From positions 1,180,501 to 1,244,500 of the forward strand of contig NC_089456.1 of the NCBI RefSeq assembly GCF_026210795.1: a DNA stretch of 64,000 nt, given 5' to 3'. The stretch is from Rhizophagus irregularis. Taxonomy: Eukaryota > Glomeromycota > Glomeromycetes > Glomerales > Glomeraceae. A program made the position numbers and the translations under genes. Position 1 is the first letter of the stretch. Each line of letters begins with the position of its first letter. A model generated the notes under the pieces. That model saw nothing but the letters and a program-made list of their open reading frames with translations. It ran no database searches and was not told where the DNA came from. Shown here piece by piece: positions 23,515-33,355 of the stretch.

Positions 23515-24712
23515 TGAGATCCCCCAATTCCCTCTGTCATCAATTTACAGAGTTGCCACATCGAACGGGCATTCTCATGGTCGAACGAACGAATAAACGA
23601 ACGAACGAACAATTAAACGAGCGAACAATTAATCAACAACATAATCAAACAACATAATCAACGAACAACATACAACAACATATAACAACAACATTCTTGG
23701 TTCACAAAATAAATAGCGTTAGTAATATAAAACGTCGAACGATATAAAATAAAATTTAACTTCTCTAAATTTTCCCCAAATTATATCCACTTTTACCTTT
23801 AATTTCAAACTTCGATAGCTCTCGCTACGAATTATTACTTTTCAAAACATATATTTAATTCATCTTAAAATTTTCATTTATTTAATTAAAATTAATTAAG
23901 CGAACATTAATTAAAGTTTAGGGCGAACCTATTACCTTCAATTAATATTAAACTTTACTAACAAATAATTAAATGAAACTTATATTTTTATTGAGTTCTG
24001 TGGATGAGAACTAAGGAATTACCTTGAATTCCGCTCTCTATATATACAATTTTTATGCTACTTTCTATTCTATCTATATACTATCTTTTATGTTCTTTTT
24101 ACATATTATCTTTGAACTATCTTTCTAATATACTATCTATATTTTAAATACGCTATCTTTTAATATGCTATCTTTTAATATGCTATCTTTTTATATATGT
24201 TCTTTTTAATATATTATCTTTTACGTTCCATCTTTATACTATCTTTTTATATTATCTTTTACATTATTTTGTGTTCTTTAATCTTTCTGACATTATTTTA
24301 TATGTTCTTTTAATTCGCTTTATGTGTTTTGCTTATAATCTATCTTTTGTGGCTTATAATTATTCTTTCTTATCGTTCTTATTGTTAAAGATTGCTAAGC
24401 CGCAATTGATCGACTCTAATTATCCTATTGGTTCTTTGTCAATTATTTGATGAATATTACGTCATGTAGATCATTACTCTTCCTAAATGTTTATCAACAT
24501 TGTAGATATCACTTAGTTTATATATCACTAAGAATTTGAGTTCATAAAAATTATGGGATTCCCATTACTCTTCCTAAATGTTTATCCTTTTCGGCTAATT
24601 ATTTATCCATCTACGCCAATTCGCAATCAATTTGTTCATTCTTAGTATTTGGAAATTACATTTGGTGGTTGAATTTTATCATCTTTTCATGCTTGATATT
24701 CGGCCGTTTACA
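23515..24712 (-). repeat. 3' LTR
   Basis: It starts TG and ends CA as written on the plus strand (TGTAAACGG ... on the coding strand). It is identical by eye and in length to 33356-34553. It includes runs of CGAACGAACGAATAAACGAA and CTATCTTTTAATATG-type short repeats. Confidence 0.95.
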
Positions 24713-24716
24713 TTAT

Positions 24717-24725
24717 CCCCCTCTT
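24717..24725 (-). promoter_or_regulatory. Polypurine tract
   Basis: The coding strand reads AAGAGGGGG four bases before the 3' LTR, the expected site of plus-strand DNA priming. Confidence 0.7.
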
Positions 24726-24787
24726 CGCTATTTGTGACCTCACAAATAACTTTGATAGAATCGAACTCGTGTCTTATCCATAATATT

Positions 24788-26014
24788 TTACTCGAATCGA
24801 ACTCGGGTCCTATCGAATACCTCTTTTCCTTTAATTACTATTTTTGGTGTAAATCTCCCTCGATCATAAAATTTCTTTAACCATTCTCCATTTTGCGGAG
24901 TCTTTAGTATTCTTCCATCCAATTCTTTGAGTTTATATGCCCCATTTCCAAATTCTTCGTGAATTAAATATGGTCCTTTCCATTTGTTCTGTAATTTTCC
25001 AGACCATTGTTTTTCTCTCCACGCTTCGTATAATAATACTTTTTCTCCTATTTCAAATTTAGGTTTCCTAATTCCTCTTTTGTCATGTTGTTGTTTTTGT
25101 TTTTCTTGAGCTTCTTCCACGTTCTCTTTCATTTTTCTTCTTATTACTAGTAGCTCCTCAATTAGTATTTTTACTCTATCAGCTAATGTTATCTTGTTTT
25201 CATCTTTGTCTAATGGTAATTTCGCTCTCCTTCCGTACGTTGCATAAAAAGGTTTAATTCTTGTTGACGATTGCTTCTTTGTTCTGTATGCAAATAATAC
25301 GGATGGTATATGTTTATCCCAGTTTTCTTCCCCTAATTTGGCTAATCCTTCGCATAAAGTTTTATTGAATCTTTCGACCAAACCATTTGTTTGTGGCCTA
25401 TATGGTGTACTTAATCTATGATTTATCCCACATCTTTCTACTAATTCTTCCATCATTTTATTGTTAAAGTGAGTCCCTCTATCGCTAATTATTTTCTTTG
25501 GACATCCATGTCTACAAATTATGTCTCTCCAAATAAATTCTACCACTTCTTTTGCTGTAGCTTCTTTTAGTGGTGCGGCCTCGGGCCATTTTGTAAAATA
25601 ATCCATTGCTACTACAATATACTTATTTCCCTTTTCTGTCTCTTTTAATGGTCCAACTATATCTATTCCAATCATCTCGAATGGTTCATTTATCTTTATT
25701 GGCATTAATTCGTTCTTTCCTCTTGGTTTTCCTCTCATTTGACAATTCCAACACGTTTTTACATATTCTTCTACATCTTCTTTCATATTTTTCCACCAAT
25801 AATTTTCTTTTATTCTATCTAATGTCGCTTCTACTCCAAAATGTCCTGATAATTCGTTATCATGCATCATGTACATCAATCCTTCGTATTCATAATCCCT
25901 GATTACTCTAAATTTGTTTTATCCTTTTACTCTATATAGAATTCCTTCTTTCAATTCATATTTATTCTCCTTTTCGATATTGTCAATTATTTTCTTGTAA
26001 TTATTTTCTTCCAT
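24788..26014 (-). CDS. Retrotransposon integrase with one in-frame TAA
   Basis: From ATG at 26014 the frame runs 409 codons to a stop at 24788, broken by a single TAA at 25919-25921 just upstream of the zinc-binding module. Counting from the first codon after that stop's downstream start (25879), H6 and H13 plus C43 and C46 form the HHCC module. The catalytic triad is D73 (GIDIVG), D133 (ISDRG) and E169 (LVERFN), a D,D-35-E spacing. The end, GEWLKKFYDR, resembles Ty3/gypsy integrase C-termini without chromodomain. The frame is the same as pol, which ends 60 bp upstream. Either the TAA inactivates the protein or translation starts internally; the second would lose conserved N-terminal residues such as GILYR. 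Confidence 0.9.
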
Positions 26015-26074
26015 AATACCTCTTTAATTGATTTCGCTTCTAAATTTGTTATTTTCGTTATGTGTTCTGTATTT

Positions 26075-28156
26075 TTAGTTCTGTGCTCTTCTCCATTTCT
26101 CCACCTCTTTAAATACTTTTCTCCAACTACTATTGTCATTTTTAACTTTTACTCGACTGTATCTTTTAGTATCTTTGTACACGCCCTGATTTTCTTCAAA
26201 CATTCTAACCATGTCCAAATATTCATCCTTCTTTAATGTTGGATATGACGATTTTTCCGTTTTCTTTGTTTCTCTTCCAATGTAATTTTTCCAACATACA
26301 TCACTATCCTTTTCTAAAAATATCACTATTGATTTGTCTATTGTTTCTTTCAGTCTGAATATTTCTTTTTCCATCTCATGATTTCCATGTGGAGTAATTA
26401 ATCCTCTGTCAAAACTTTTCGTCTTTTGATAATAATATTCACAATATGGTGATTTGTCTAAAATTATTATATCTGTATCTTCGTCATATTCTAGCATTCT
26501 TCTGTTTATTTGTTCCACTACTTCTTTTCTGAATTTCCATTCTGTCTCCATCTTTGATTCATAAAATTCATCTTTATCTTTTCTTCTTCTCTTATAAGTG
26601 TTGAATCTTACTTTTAATCCTTGCTTTTCCCATTCTTCAATTAAATTTTGTACTATACTTGTCTTTCCTAATCCGTCTACTCCATCGATTATTACTATTT
26701 CTGGTTGATCCTCTACTATCTTTAATAACCTACTTAATGCGTCGGCGTTCGTATTTTCTTTTCCCGACCTATGTATTACTTCAAAATTATATTGCTGTAA
26801 TTCCATCACCCATCTTGCTCTTTTTCCTTTTGGTATCTTTGCATTCATTAATCCTTTTAATGCACTGTGATCTGTTATTACTTTAAATTTTCTATCGATT
26901 AAATATTTATGAAAATGTTGAATTCCCCAAACTATTCCTAAACATTCCAATTCTGTTATCGGATAATTTTCTTCTGCTGGTAATAAACTTCTACTTGCAT
27001 ATGCTATTACTACTTCTTTTCCTTTTTCATCTTTTTGACTTAATACTGCACCTAATCCTTTTCCTGATGCATCTGTTATTAATAAAAATTCTTTCTTCCA
27101 ATCTGGATGTCGCAATATTGGATATTGTATTAACTTTTCTTTCAATTTTTCAAACGCTTCTTGTTGTTCTCTTCCCCAAATGAAAGGTATTCCCTTCTTT
27201 CTCAAATCACTTATTGGTCTTGCTATCTTTGAAAAATTCTTCACAAATTTTCTGTAATATGAACAAAGTCCCAAAAATGATCTTACTTCTTTCACTGTTG
27301 TTGGTGCCTTCATTTCTTTTATCTTTTCTATCTTTTTATCGTCTGGCCTTAATCCATCATTTCCTACTATATGTCCTAAAAATTCTATATTTCTTTCCAA
27401 AAATCTGCATTTCTTTAATTTTATTATTAAATTATTCTCCTGTAACTTCTTCAATACTTTTTCCACATGTTCCATATGGTCTTTTAAATTTTCTGAATAT
27501 ATCATAATATCGTCAATATATACTACTACAAAATCGTTTATGTATTCTTCTAATATTTCATCCATTAATCTTTGAAATGTTGCTGGTGCATTAGTTAAAC
27601 CGAATGGCATTACATTATACTCAAATAATCCCTTTGAACATACAAATGCTGTTTTTTCTTTGTCTTCTTCTTTCATTTCTACTTGATTAAATCCTGCCGC
27701 TAAATCTATACTTGAAAACCATTTTGCTTTTCTGTATTTGTCTAACAATTCATCCATTCTTGGTAAAGGAAAACTATCCATTATAGTTATCTTGTTTAGC
27801 TTTCTGTAATCAATACAGAATCTATATTTTCCCGTTTTCTTTCCTGCTAACGTAACCGGTGAACTCCATGGACTTTTTGATTTCCTTATCCTTCCTTGTT
27901 TTAACAATTTATCCACTTCTTCGCTTATAAATTTTGCCTTTTCATCTGTTTCTTTGTATCTTCTTTGCTTTATTGGTTCTACCCCCTCTTTTATTTTTAT
28001 CTCATGTTGCGCCGCTTTCATTCTTCCTTCTATCTCTTCGTCATATTCCAAAATATCTTGGTATTCTAATAGTAATTTTACCATATTTTCCCAAATTGGT
28101 TCTTCTACTTTCCCTATACTTAGTTTTTGCATAAATTTTCCACTTGGTTCGAGCAT
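26075..28156 (-). CDS. Pol: reverse transcriptase, RNase H and fused P-loop kinase-like domain
   Basis: 693 residues from ATG at 28156. RT spans about residues 75-260 with the YIDD active site at 213-216. RNase H spans about 355-476 with D362 (TDASGKG), E402/E404, D429 (TDHSAL) and the closing NADALSR. Only ten residues later, at 486-693, a kinase-like domain begins with IIDGVDGLGKTS. The stop at 26075 follows directly. Pol is in the -1 frame relative to protease; its frame opens right at the protease stop, so either frameshifting or reinitiation is possible. A classical slippery heptamer is not in the right phase. Integrase, normally the next Pol domain, lies in the same frame beyond two stops. 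Confidence 0.93.
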   Translation of the reverse strand: MLEPSGKFMQKLSIGKVEEPIWENMVKLLLEYQDILEYDEEIEGRMKAAQHEIKIKEGVEPIKQRRYKETDEKAKFISEEVDKLLKQGRIRKSKSPWSSPVTLAGKKTGKYRFCIDYRKLNKITIMDSFPLPRMDELLDKYRKAKWFSSIDLAAGFNQVEMKEEDKEKTAFVCSKGLFEYNVMPFGLTNAPATFQRLMDEILEEYINDFVVVYIDDIMIYSENLKDHMEHVEKVLKKLQENNLIIKLKKCRFLERNIEFLGHIVGNDGLRPDDKKIEKIKEMKAPTTVKEVRSFLGLCSYYRKFVKNFSKIARPISDLRKKGIPFIWGREQQEAFEKLKEKLIQYPILRHPDWKKEFLLITDASGKGLGAVLSQKDEKGKEVVIAYASRSLLPAEENYPITELECLGIVWGIQHFHKYLIDRKFKVITDHSALKGLMNAKIPKGKRARWVMELQQYNFEVIHRSGKENTNADALSRLLKIVEDQPEIVIIDGVDGLGKTSIVQNLIEEWEKQGLKVRFNTYKRRRKDKDEFYESKMETEWKFRKEVVEQINRRMLEYDEDTDIIILDKSPYCEYYYQKTKSFDRGLITPHGNHEMEKEIFRLKETIDKSIVIFLEKDSDVCWKNYIGRETKKTEKSSYPTLKKDEYLDMVRMFEENQGVYKDTKRYSRVKVKNDNSSWRKVFKEVEKWRRAQN
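26078..26701 (-). other. Kinase-like domain inside Pol (thymidylate/deoxynucleoside kinase type)
   Basis: Pol residues 486-693. Walker A is GVDGLGKTS (492-500) after a hydrophobic strand (EIVIID), as in thymidylate and deoxynucleoside kinases. A second strand, DIIILDKSPYCEYYYQ (562-577), matches the DRS/ERS region of that fold. A third strand, SIVIFLEKD, precedes a Lys/Arg-rich segment (NYIGRETKKTEK) in the place of the lid. The length, about 205 residues, fits a single-domain nucleotide kinase. I infer that it phosphorylates a nucleoside or nucleotide to support dNTP supply; substrate and activity are unknown. Such a domain is not part of standard Ty3/gypsy Pol. Confidence 0.8.
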
Positions 28157-28191
28157 CTTTTCCGTCTCTCTCTCTTCAGAGCCAAGACTTT

Positions 28192-28695
28192 CTATTTAAA
28201 ATTCTGGTGCATTTTGAATACCTCTCCTTCATCGTTGCTTTCATATTCTTCGTCATCCTCGCTCTCCTCACTTTCACATATTGCTTCTCTTTCATATCCT
28301 ACTGGAATCGTTATTATTTCTCCTTGTTCTTCTATTCTTAAGGTATGATCTTCAAAATTTATTTTTGCATTATACAGCTTCCATATATCATTTCCCAAAA
28401 TTAGATCCTCTTCTTCTGAATCGATTACCTCAACTTCTTTTAGTATTTCCAATTCATCTTTGTATCTCAAAGTTATATTTGCCTTTCCTAACGCTGCTAT
28501 CTTTTGCCCATTTGCTATTGTACATCTAAATTTACTTTTTCCAAATATAGGTATATTCAATCTCCTCCTTAATTTGTCTGTTATCACACTTACTGCTGCT
28601 CCAGTATCTATTATTACATTCACTAATTGATCTTCAACTTCTAATTCTGTTCTCATTGCTGTAGTTCTTTTCTCTTCATTTTTCATAGTTCCCAC
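28192..28695 (-). CDS. Retropepsin-type aspartic protease
   Basis: About 165 residues with the active-site motif VIIDTGAAVSVI, then a LILGNDIWK strand (the LGND/LGRD-like flap-closing motif of retroelement proteases) and an acidic C-terminus. It is in the same frame as Gag, separated only by a TGA at 28705-28707. Possible starts are a GTG at 28695 or the ATG nine bases later. Whether it is made by readthrough of that TGA or by reinitiation cannot be told. It would process the Gag-Pol polyprotein. Confidence 0.88.
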   Translation of the reverse strand: MGTMKNEEKRTTAMRTELEVEDQLVNVIIDTGAAVSVITDKLRRRLNIPIFGKSKFRCTIANGQKIAALGKANITLRYKDELEILKEVEVIDSEEEDLILGNDIWKLYNAKINFEDHTLRIEEQGEIITIPVGYEREAICESEESEDDEEYESNDEGEVFKMHQNFK

Positions 28696-28704
28696 CGAGT
28701 GTAG

Positions 28705-30144
28705 TCAATTTTTCTCATTTATGCTTCTTGGTCTATATGTTCCTTCTCTCAATTGTTTATGATACTTAGTATTCTCATTTATCATTTGTCCAATTGTTAT
28801 ATTCGCTCTACAATTTTTCACGTCTTCCACAATATCGTAAGGTGGTATTCCATCAGTTAATCTCGGTCCATATTCTCTGGGCTTTCCTGTCCCTGATGGC
28901 TTTGTTCTAACCCAATTTCCAAATTCATCTTGCCGCATTCCAGGGTAAAATGCTTTGCCTTCCTTTGTGAACATTGGTTTATAAAATCTTCCATCTTTTG
29001 TCATGGGTCGCCGACCATAATTATAATCTTCTGGTCCTATTGGACTATCCCAATTTTGACTATCTTTGTATACATTATTTTGTTCTATCCTTTCAGGCGT
29101 ATATCTTGGTGTTGTTGTTCCACTTGGTATTTCTCTATCATCCATTCTATTTCCCGCTTCTCTTAATTCTTCTTGTAAATTTCCTTCTTCACCATTATTT
29201 TTATATCCCATTATTGGATTCGACCTTCTTGTTTGTCTTCTTGTTTTTACTGCGTTATCTTTTGCGTATAATTCATTATGGTAATTTAATTCCCTATCTT
29301 CATAATCATCGTAATAACCTTGTATATAATACATTTCACCGTATTGTGGTTCCCCATATTCATATCCATCATAATCATATTCTTCTTGATCATCATATTC
29401 GTCCATCACATTTATTCTCGCATTCCTTCTTTTCTCTGGACACTCTCCTGAATAATGACCAACTCTACCACATGTATAGCATGTCGGTACCCTTTTTTGG
29501 AATGACTGATTTCTTTGAATTGGTTGACTTCTTTGCATTGGTTGGTTTCTTTGCATTGGTTGGTTTCTTTGTGGCAATCGCCTATAGCTCTGACTCGCTA
29601 AATTTCTTAATCTTTCATTCTCATCTTCTAACATCTTAATTTGTAACTTCGCAAAACTGTCTGCTAATTCATCTACACTTACCCCTTTATTATTCCTTAC
29701 ATTCCCTTGAACAATAGGTTCTTGTCTTCTTTGTTCATCATTAATTCCTTTTGGTTGTACTTTATCTGTTAATGCTTCTAAACCTCTTTCTACGTTTTTT
29801 GCTATCTGAAATGTTGCATTTAGATCTGCTGGATTTCCCATTACTACATCTTTAGTAAAGTCCGGTTTTAATCCTCTAATAAAAATTCTCTTTTGCTGAT
29901 TTGCTGCTACTGCTGCATCACCTCCCGCTCTCTTTAACATATATTTAAATCTCGTAAGGTATTGAGTTACATTCTCGTCTCCCTGTCTAATCTTTTCTAA
30001 TTGTTCTAGCCATCTATCTTTAATTTCATCACTTGCATACTTTCCAATTATTCTTACTCTTAATCTTAAATTATGATCTCTATTAACATTCCAATCGACA
30101 ATATTTACTCCTTCAGTCTTTAACCAATCTGCTGCTCCTCCCAT
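28705..30144 (-). CDS. Gag, C-terminal part with zinc knuckle
   Basis: 479 residues from ATG at 30144. The first ~125 residues match the retrotransposon Gag capsid-like region (AADWLK, EQLEKIRQGDENVTQYLTRF). A Gln/Arg/Pro repeat (QRNQPM type) follows, then a CCHC zinc knuckle C-x2-C-x4-H-x4-C at about 222-235 and an acidic/Tyr-rich tail. It is in the same frame as the upstream ORF, separated by a TAG at 30172-30174 plus eight codons that also read as Gag (RLAKAKL). The natural product is therefore probably one protein that includes residues from the upstream ORF. Confidence 0.9.
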   Translation of the reverse strand: MGGAADWLKTEGVNIVDWNVNRDHNLRLRVRIIGKYASDEIKDRWLEQLEKIRQGDENVTQYLTRFKYMLKRAGGDAAVAANQQKRIFIRGLKPDFTKDVVMGNPADLNATFQIAKNVERGLEALTDKVQPKGINDEQRRQEPIVQGNVRNNKGVSVDELADSFAKLQIKMLEDENERLRNLASQSYRRLPQRNQPMQRNQPMQRSQPIQRNQSFQKRVPTCYTCGRVGHYSGECPEKRRNARINVMDEYDDQEEYDYDGYEYGEPQYGEMYYIQGYYDDYEDRELNYHNELYAKDNAVKTRRQTRRSNPIMGYKNNGEEGNLQEELREAGNRMDDREIPSGTTTPRYTPERIEQNNVYKDSQNWDSPIGPEDYNYGRRPMTKDGRFYKPMFTKEGKAFYPGMRQDEFGNWVRTKPSGTGKPREYGPRLTDGIPPYDIVEDVKNCRANITIGQMINENTKYHKQLREGTYRPRSINEKN

Positions 30145-30171
30145 TAATTTCGCTTTTGCTAATCTAAATCT

Positions 30172-31830
30172 CTATGCGTCATCATTCCCTAAACCATTCG
30201 CTGTAAATGTCTCCTCAAATTTATCTGCCCATTCTTCTGGATCTTCTCCACTGGTACCATAAAATACTGGTATTTCCACAATAGCTCCCCTATTTGCGTT
30301 TAAATTTCCTATTGCATTAGTATTCGCTTGAACTTCTCCTTGTAATCCTGTCAATGTTACTGGTGGTAATGCTAAATTGTTCCAATCTGCCCCAATATCA
30401 TGATTATACATAGTATTCATTAGTGCTCTTAGATCTGCTCTGAGTTCATCTCTTGATGCTGCCATTGTTATCTTTGGTTTTATTGGTGGTACTGGTATTA
30501 TTGGTATTATAGGTGTTTTCTTCAATTCTTTGTTTTCCTTTTTGCTTTTTGATTTTTTACTTGAGCCAATTTCGGGTCCTTTTATATCCTCTTCCACTCC
30601 ATCTTCATCATCTATTGGATTTTCTTTTTCAATATCTTTTTCACATTCTATGCAAGTTTCTTTTCCAATTTTGAATTCTTTCTTTAATCTTTCAATTTCA
30701 CATCTTTCACATTCTTTTGTGTTTTCAACTCTCCATTGTAATATTTGTTCATCTAATTCTTCATCTTCAAGATTCCATATTGTTAAATATTTCTTCATAA
30801 ATTCATATGTTGTTATTATCTTTGCGGTTACTCCAAATTTTCTTATTCTTTCAATTTCCGTTATTTCTACATCATATCCCATTCTTTTCAAATCCATTCT
30901 AATTATTTCTTCGAATATCTTTGTTGTTTCTGTTTCTTCAACATTATTAGATTCATTAGATTCCTCATCCGACATTTCTTCATTTTTACTAATCGGTAAA
31001 TTTTCTTCTTCCCCATCATCTGTTTCTGTTATAGTATAGCTTCTTGGTGTGTCATCACTATCTGTTTCATCTATATTTAATTGTTTAAACCCCCTAATCT
31101 TATCATAAACTTTTTCAGTTATTTCTTTGCTAATTCCCCAACCATGTTCACGAACTTTTATGTGCATTGTGTGCAACATTAATCTAATCTTTTGTTTGAA
31201 CGCTTCTATCTTTTCTGTTGACTTGTCTTCTTTTAATTCAGCTTCTTCATATAATATATTTTTGTACCTTCTAATAGTGCTATCTTTATATTCTACAAAA
31301 TCTGTTATAGCTTCTTTATACCATTCATAAAATTCCCCAAATCTTATATTCACGTCCCAATCTTCCAAAATATAACCATATCTTATTAATTCTTCATTCC
31401 CTATCAATCTGTCCATTGTTTCATCTTCTTTATCATTTTCTATACAATCTCTCACGATCACTATTATTATTATCTTTAATCCTTTTTCTCTTAATATTGG
31501 TTGTTTCAAGTATCTTATCGATTCGACCATTACATCTAATGCATCTCTAGTTCTTCCTTTTGTATAATTATTTCTTTCTTCACTATCTATACTCAATAAA
31601 TTTAATAACGCTCTTATAGTTTCTGCATTATAATCTTTTATCGTATATTCAAATTTTTGCAATATTTTCCAAAATTTCTTGAAAACTTCTGGTGTATCTC
31701 TTATTGGATAACATATTTCACATGTTATATTTTCTCCTCTTAATTCGTCTATATCTACATTTCCGATATTTTCGTCATGTCTTAATTTGTGGTTCTCGTA
31801 ATCAACCCTCCAAGTTTTATACCATTCCAT
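30172..31830 (-). CDS. N-terminal extension fused to the start of Gag
   Basis: 552 residues. The last ~100, from MAASRDELRADLRAL on, are the start of Gag (PVFYGTSGEDPEEWADKF is a typical capsid motif). The first ~455 are not standard Gag. They are charged and mostly helical-looking, with an acidic segment at 250-300 and two Cys pairs (C374/C377 and C393/C396) that could bind zinc. A basic stretch (KKSKSKKENK) and a Pro-rich linker at 437-452 precede Gag. The frame stops at TAG (30172), inside the conserved Gag motif, and resumes immediately in the same frame. The role of the extension is unknown. Confidence 0.8.
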   Translation of the reverse strand: MEWYKTWRVDYENHKLRHDENIGNVDIDELRGENITCEICYPIRDTPEVFKKFWKILQKFEYTIKDYNAETIRALLNLLSIDSEERNNYTKGRTRDALDVMVESIRYLKQPILREKGLKIIIIVIVRDCIENDKEDETMDRLIGNEELIRYGYILEDWDVNIRFGEFYEWYKEAITDFVEYKDSTIRRYKNILYEEAELKEDKSTEKIEAFKQKIRLMLHTMHIKVREHGWGISKEITEKVYDKIRGFKQLNIDETDSDDTPRSYTITETDDGEEENLPISKNEEMSDEESNESNNVEETETTKIFEEIIRMDLKRMGYDVEITEIERIRKFGVTAKIITTYEFMKKYLTIWNLEDEELDEQILQWRVENTKECERCEIERLKKEFKIGKETCIECEKDIEKENPIDDEDGVEEDIKGPEIGSSKKSKSKKENKELKKTPIIPIIPVPPIKPKITMAASRDELRADLRALMNTMYNHDIGADWNNLALPPVTLTGLQGEVQANTNAIGNLNANRGAIVEIPVFYGTSGEDPEEWADKFEETFTANGLGNDDA

Positions 31831-33335
31831 CGTTGTAGTCGTTCATCCAGAATCTTAACTAAAATCTCACCTCCTTTTATATATATATATTTCACTCTCA
31901 TCGTTTCTATTTTCAATCTTCTATGTTTCTATTTTCAATCTTCTAAACATTCTTTTATCTTTAAATAGATTGCTTCTTTCAATCTTTAAATTCCATCTTT
32001 CGGTTCTATATATTTACTACGCCATATTTTACTATTAATTTTTGCTGCGCCTCAAAATTTCAAAAATTATTCTAAGTCCACGATCTTCTCAGTCTGCGGA
32101 GGTTTTTGCTGCGCCACAAAGTTTATCTTTTATCACCGATATTCATAATTTCACATATCACAAACTCCAAAATTTTCATAACTTTTAAAGTTTGCGAATT
32201 TCCAATCTTTCTTATCGTCCACATAAATCCTTCTTACTATATATTCTGTATTATATAAATTAATCTATAATACGCAAAATGTCATTCTTTTCAGCTAAAT
32301 GTCCTTCTTTTCAAATAAATGTTCTTTTTCAGATAAATATTCTTTTTCAAATAAATGTTCTTCTTTTAAATAAACGTCCTTCTTTTCGGATTTTACTCTA
32401 TTATTAAATACTGCACGTAATGTTCATTATACGGCTCGTTAATGTGTAAATATCCTTCTATTTTATCTTCTTTTAACGGACCATTGTAATGAGAGCGTGA
32501 ACTAAGACACTACACCAGGAACCTTCATCTGAAATGTAGCCTAGGACCTGTAACAATACAACGTATCCATTTTTCCTTCTTCGTTGGCCGACTTGTCTCT
32601 TAACGGGTGAATCTAACCTTCCAAAATCCAGTTTCAAAAGTCATCAGCTATCCATAAAACTCATCTAAACCAACTCATCTTTCCTCAAATTAGTGGACCT
32701 ATACTGGGCTTATCTCTATCTTTTTCCCATTGGGTAAAAGTATGATAGTTTACAGGTTTGTCCCATTTTATCCATTCAATGTTTCTTGATAGTGGGTGTC
32801 TTTACAATTTTCATTCCCCGTCCCCAAAGCAATTCGCGCGTTATTGAGCTGGGTATCCAGATTTGACGTAACCCATACGTTATAATCTTTAATGTCGAAG
32901 AATAAAAATTTTCCAATCTCGAGCATTTATCCAAAATTCAAACTCAGAGGTAACCCATACCACACAGATGAACCCCAGATAATACATTGGTGTTTTCCCA
33001 TTATTAATCTTTATTTCAAAATCCATCTTTTGCTTCCACATCTCCTTATGAAATTTCTCAGGTACTTTATTCCCGAAAGAAATATTCTTGTGCTTTCTAT
33101 CGATTAAGTGATTACTTGCACAACTTCAAACTTCAATCTTTCGCCTTTTCAAGTTTTTAACTCGTTAAATCCTCATTGATTTATTGGTTCCTTTTGAACT
33201 CGTTAAAACCTGAAATCTAAAAATAAATTCTAAAATAAAATATTGATTAATAATACCTATCAGTGACTTACTAACGAAATTAAATTTTCATATTCATTAT
33301 AATAATAATAATCATGTGATGATGATCATTTCCTT
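31831..33335 (-). other. Long retrotransposon 5' leader
   Basis: About 1.5 kb between the primer-binding site and the first ATG has no supported ORF. It is unusually long for a 5' leader and might contain packaging signals. Short open frames on the plus strand show nothing protein-like. Confidence 0.5.
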
Positions 33336-33353
33336 TCTTGCGAGCATGCACCA
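33336..33353 (-). promoter_or_regulatory. Candidate primer-binding site
   Basis: Two bases inside the 5' LTR the coding strand reads TGGTGCATGCTCGCAAG. TGG fits the complement of a tRNA CCA end. I cannot name the tRNA. Confidence 0.55.
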
Positions 33354-33355
33354 TA

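Noticed and set aside
28180-28200. Canonical -1 ribosomal slippery heptamer between protease and Pol
   Set aside because: TTTTAAATAG is present, but the heptamer is not in the required phase with the protease frame.
28974-29639. 221-residue plus-strand ORF
   Set aside because: Antisense of the Gag ORF; hydrophobic His-rich composition is a reading-frame shadow.
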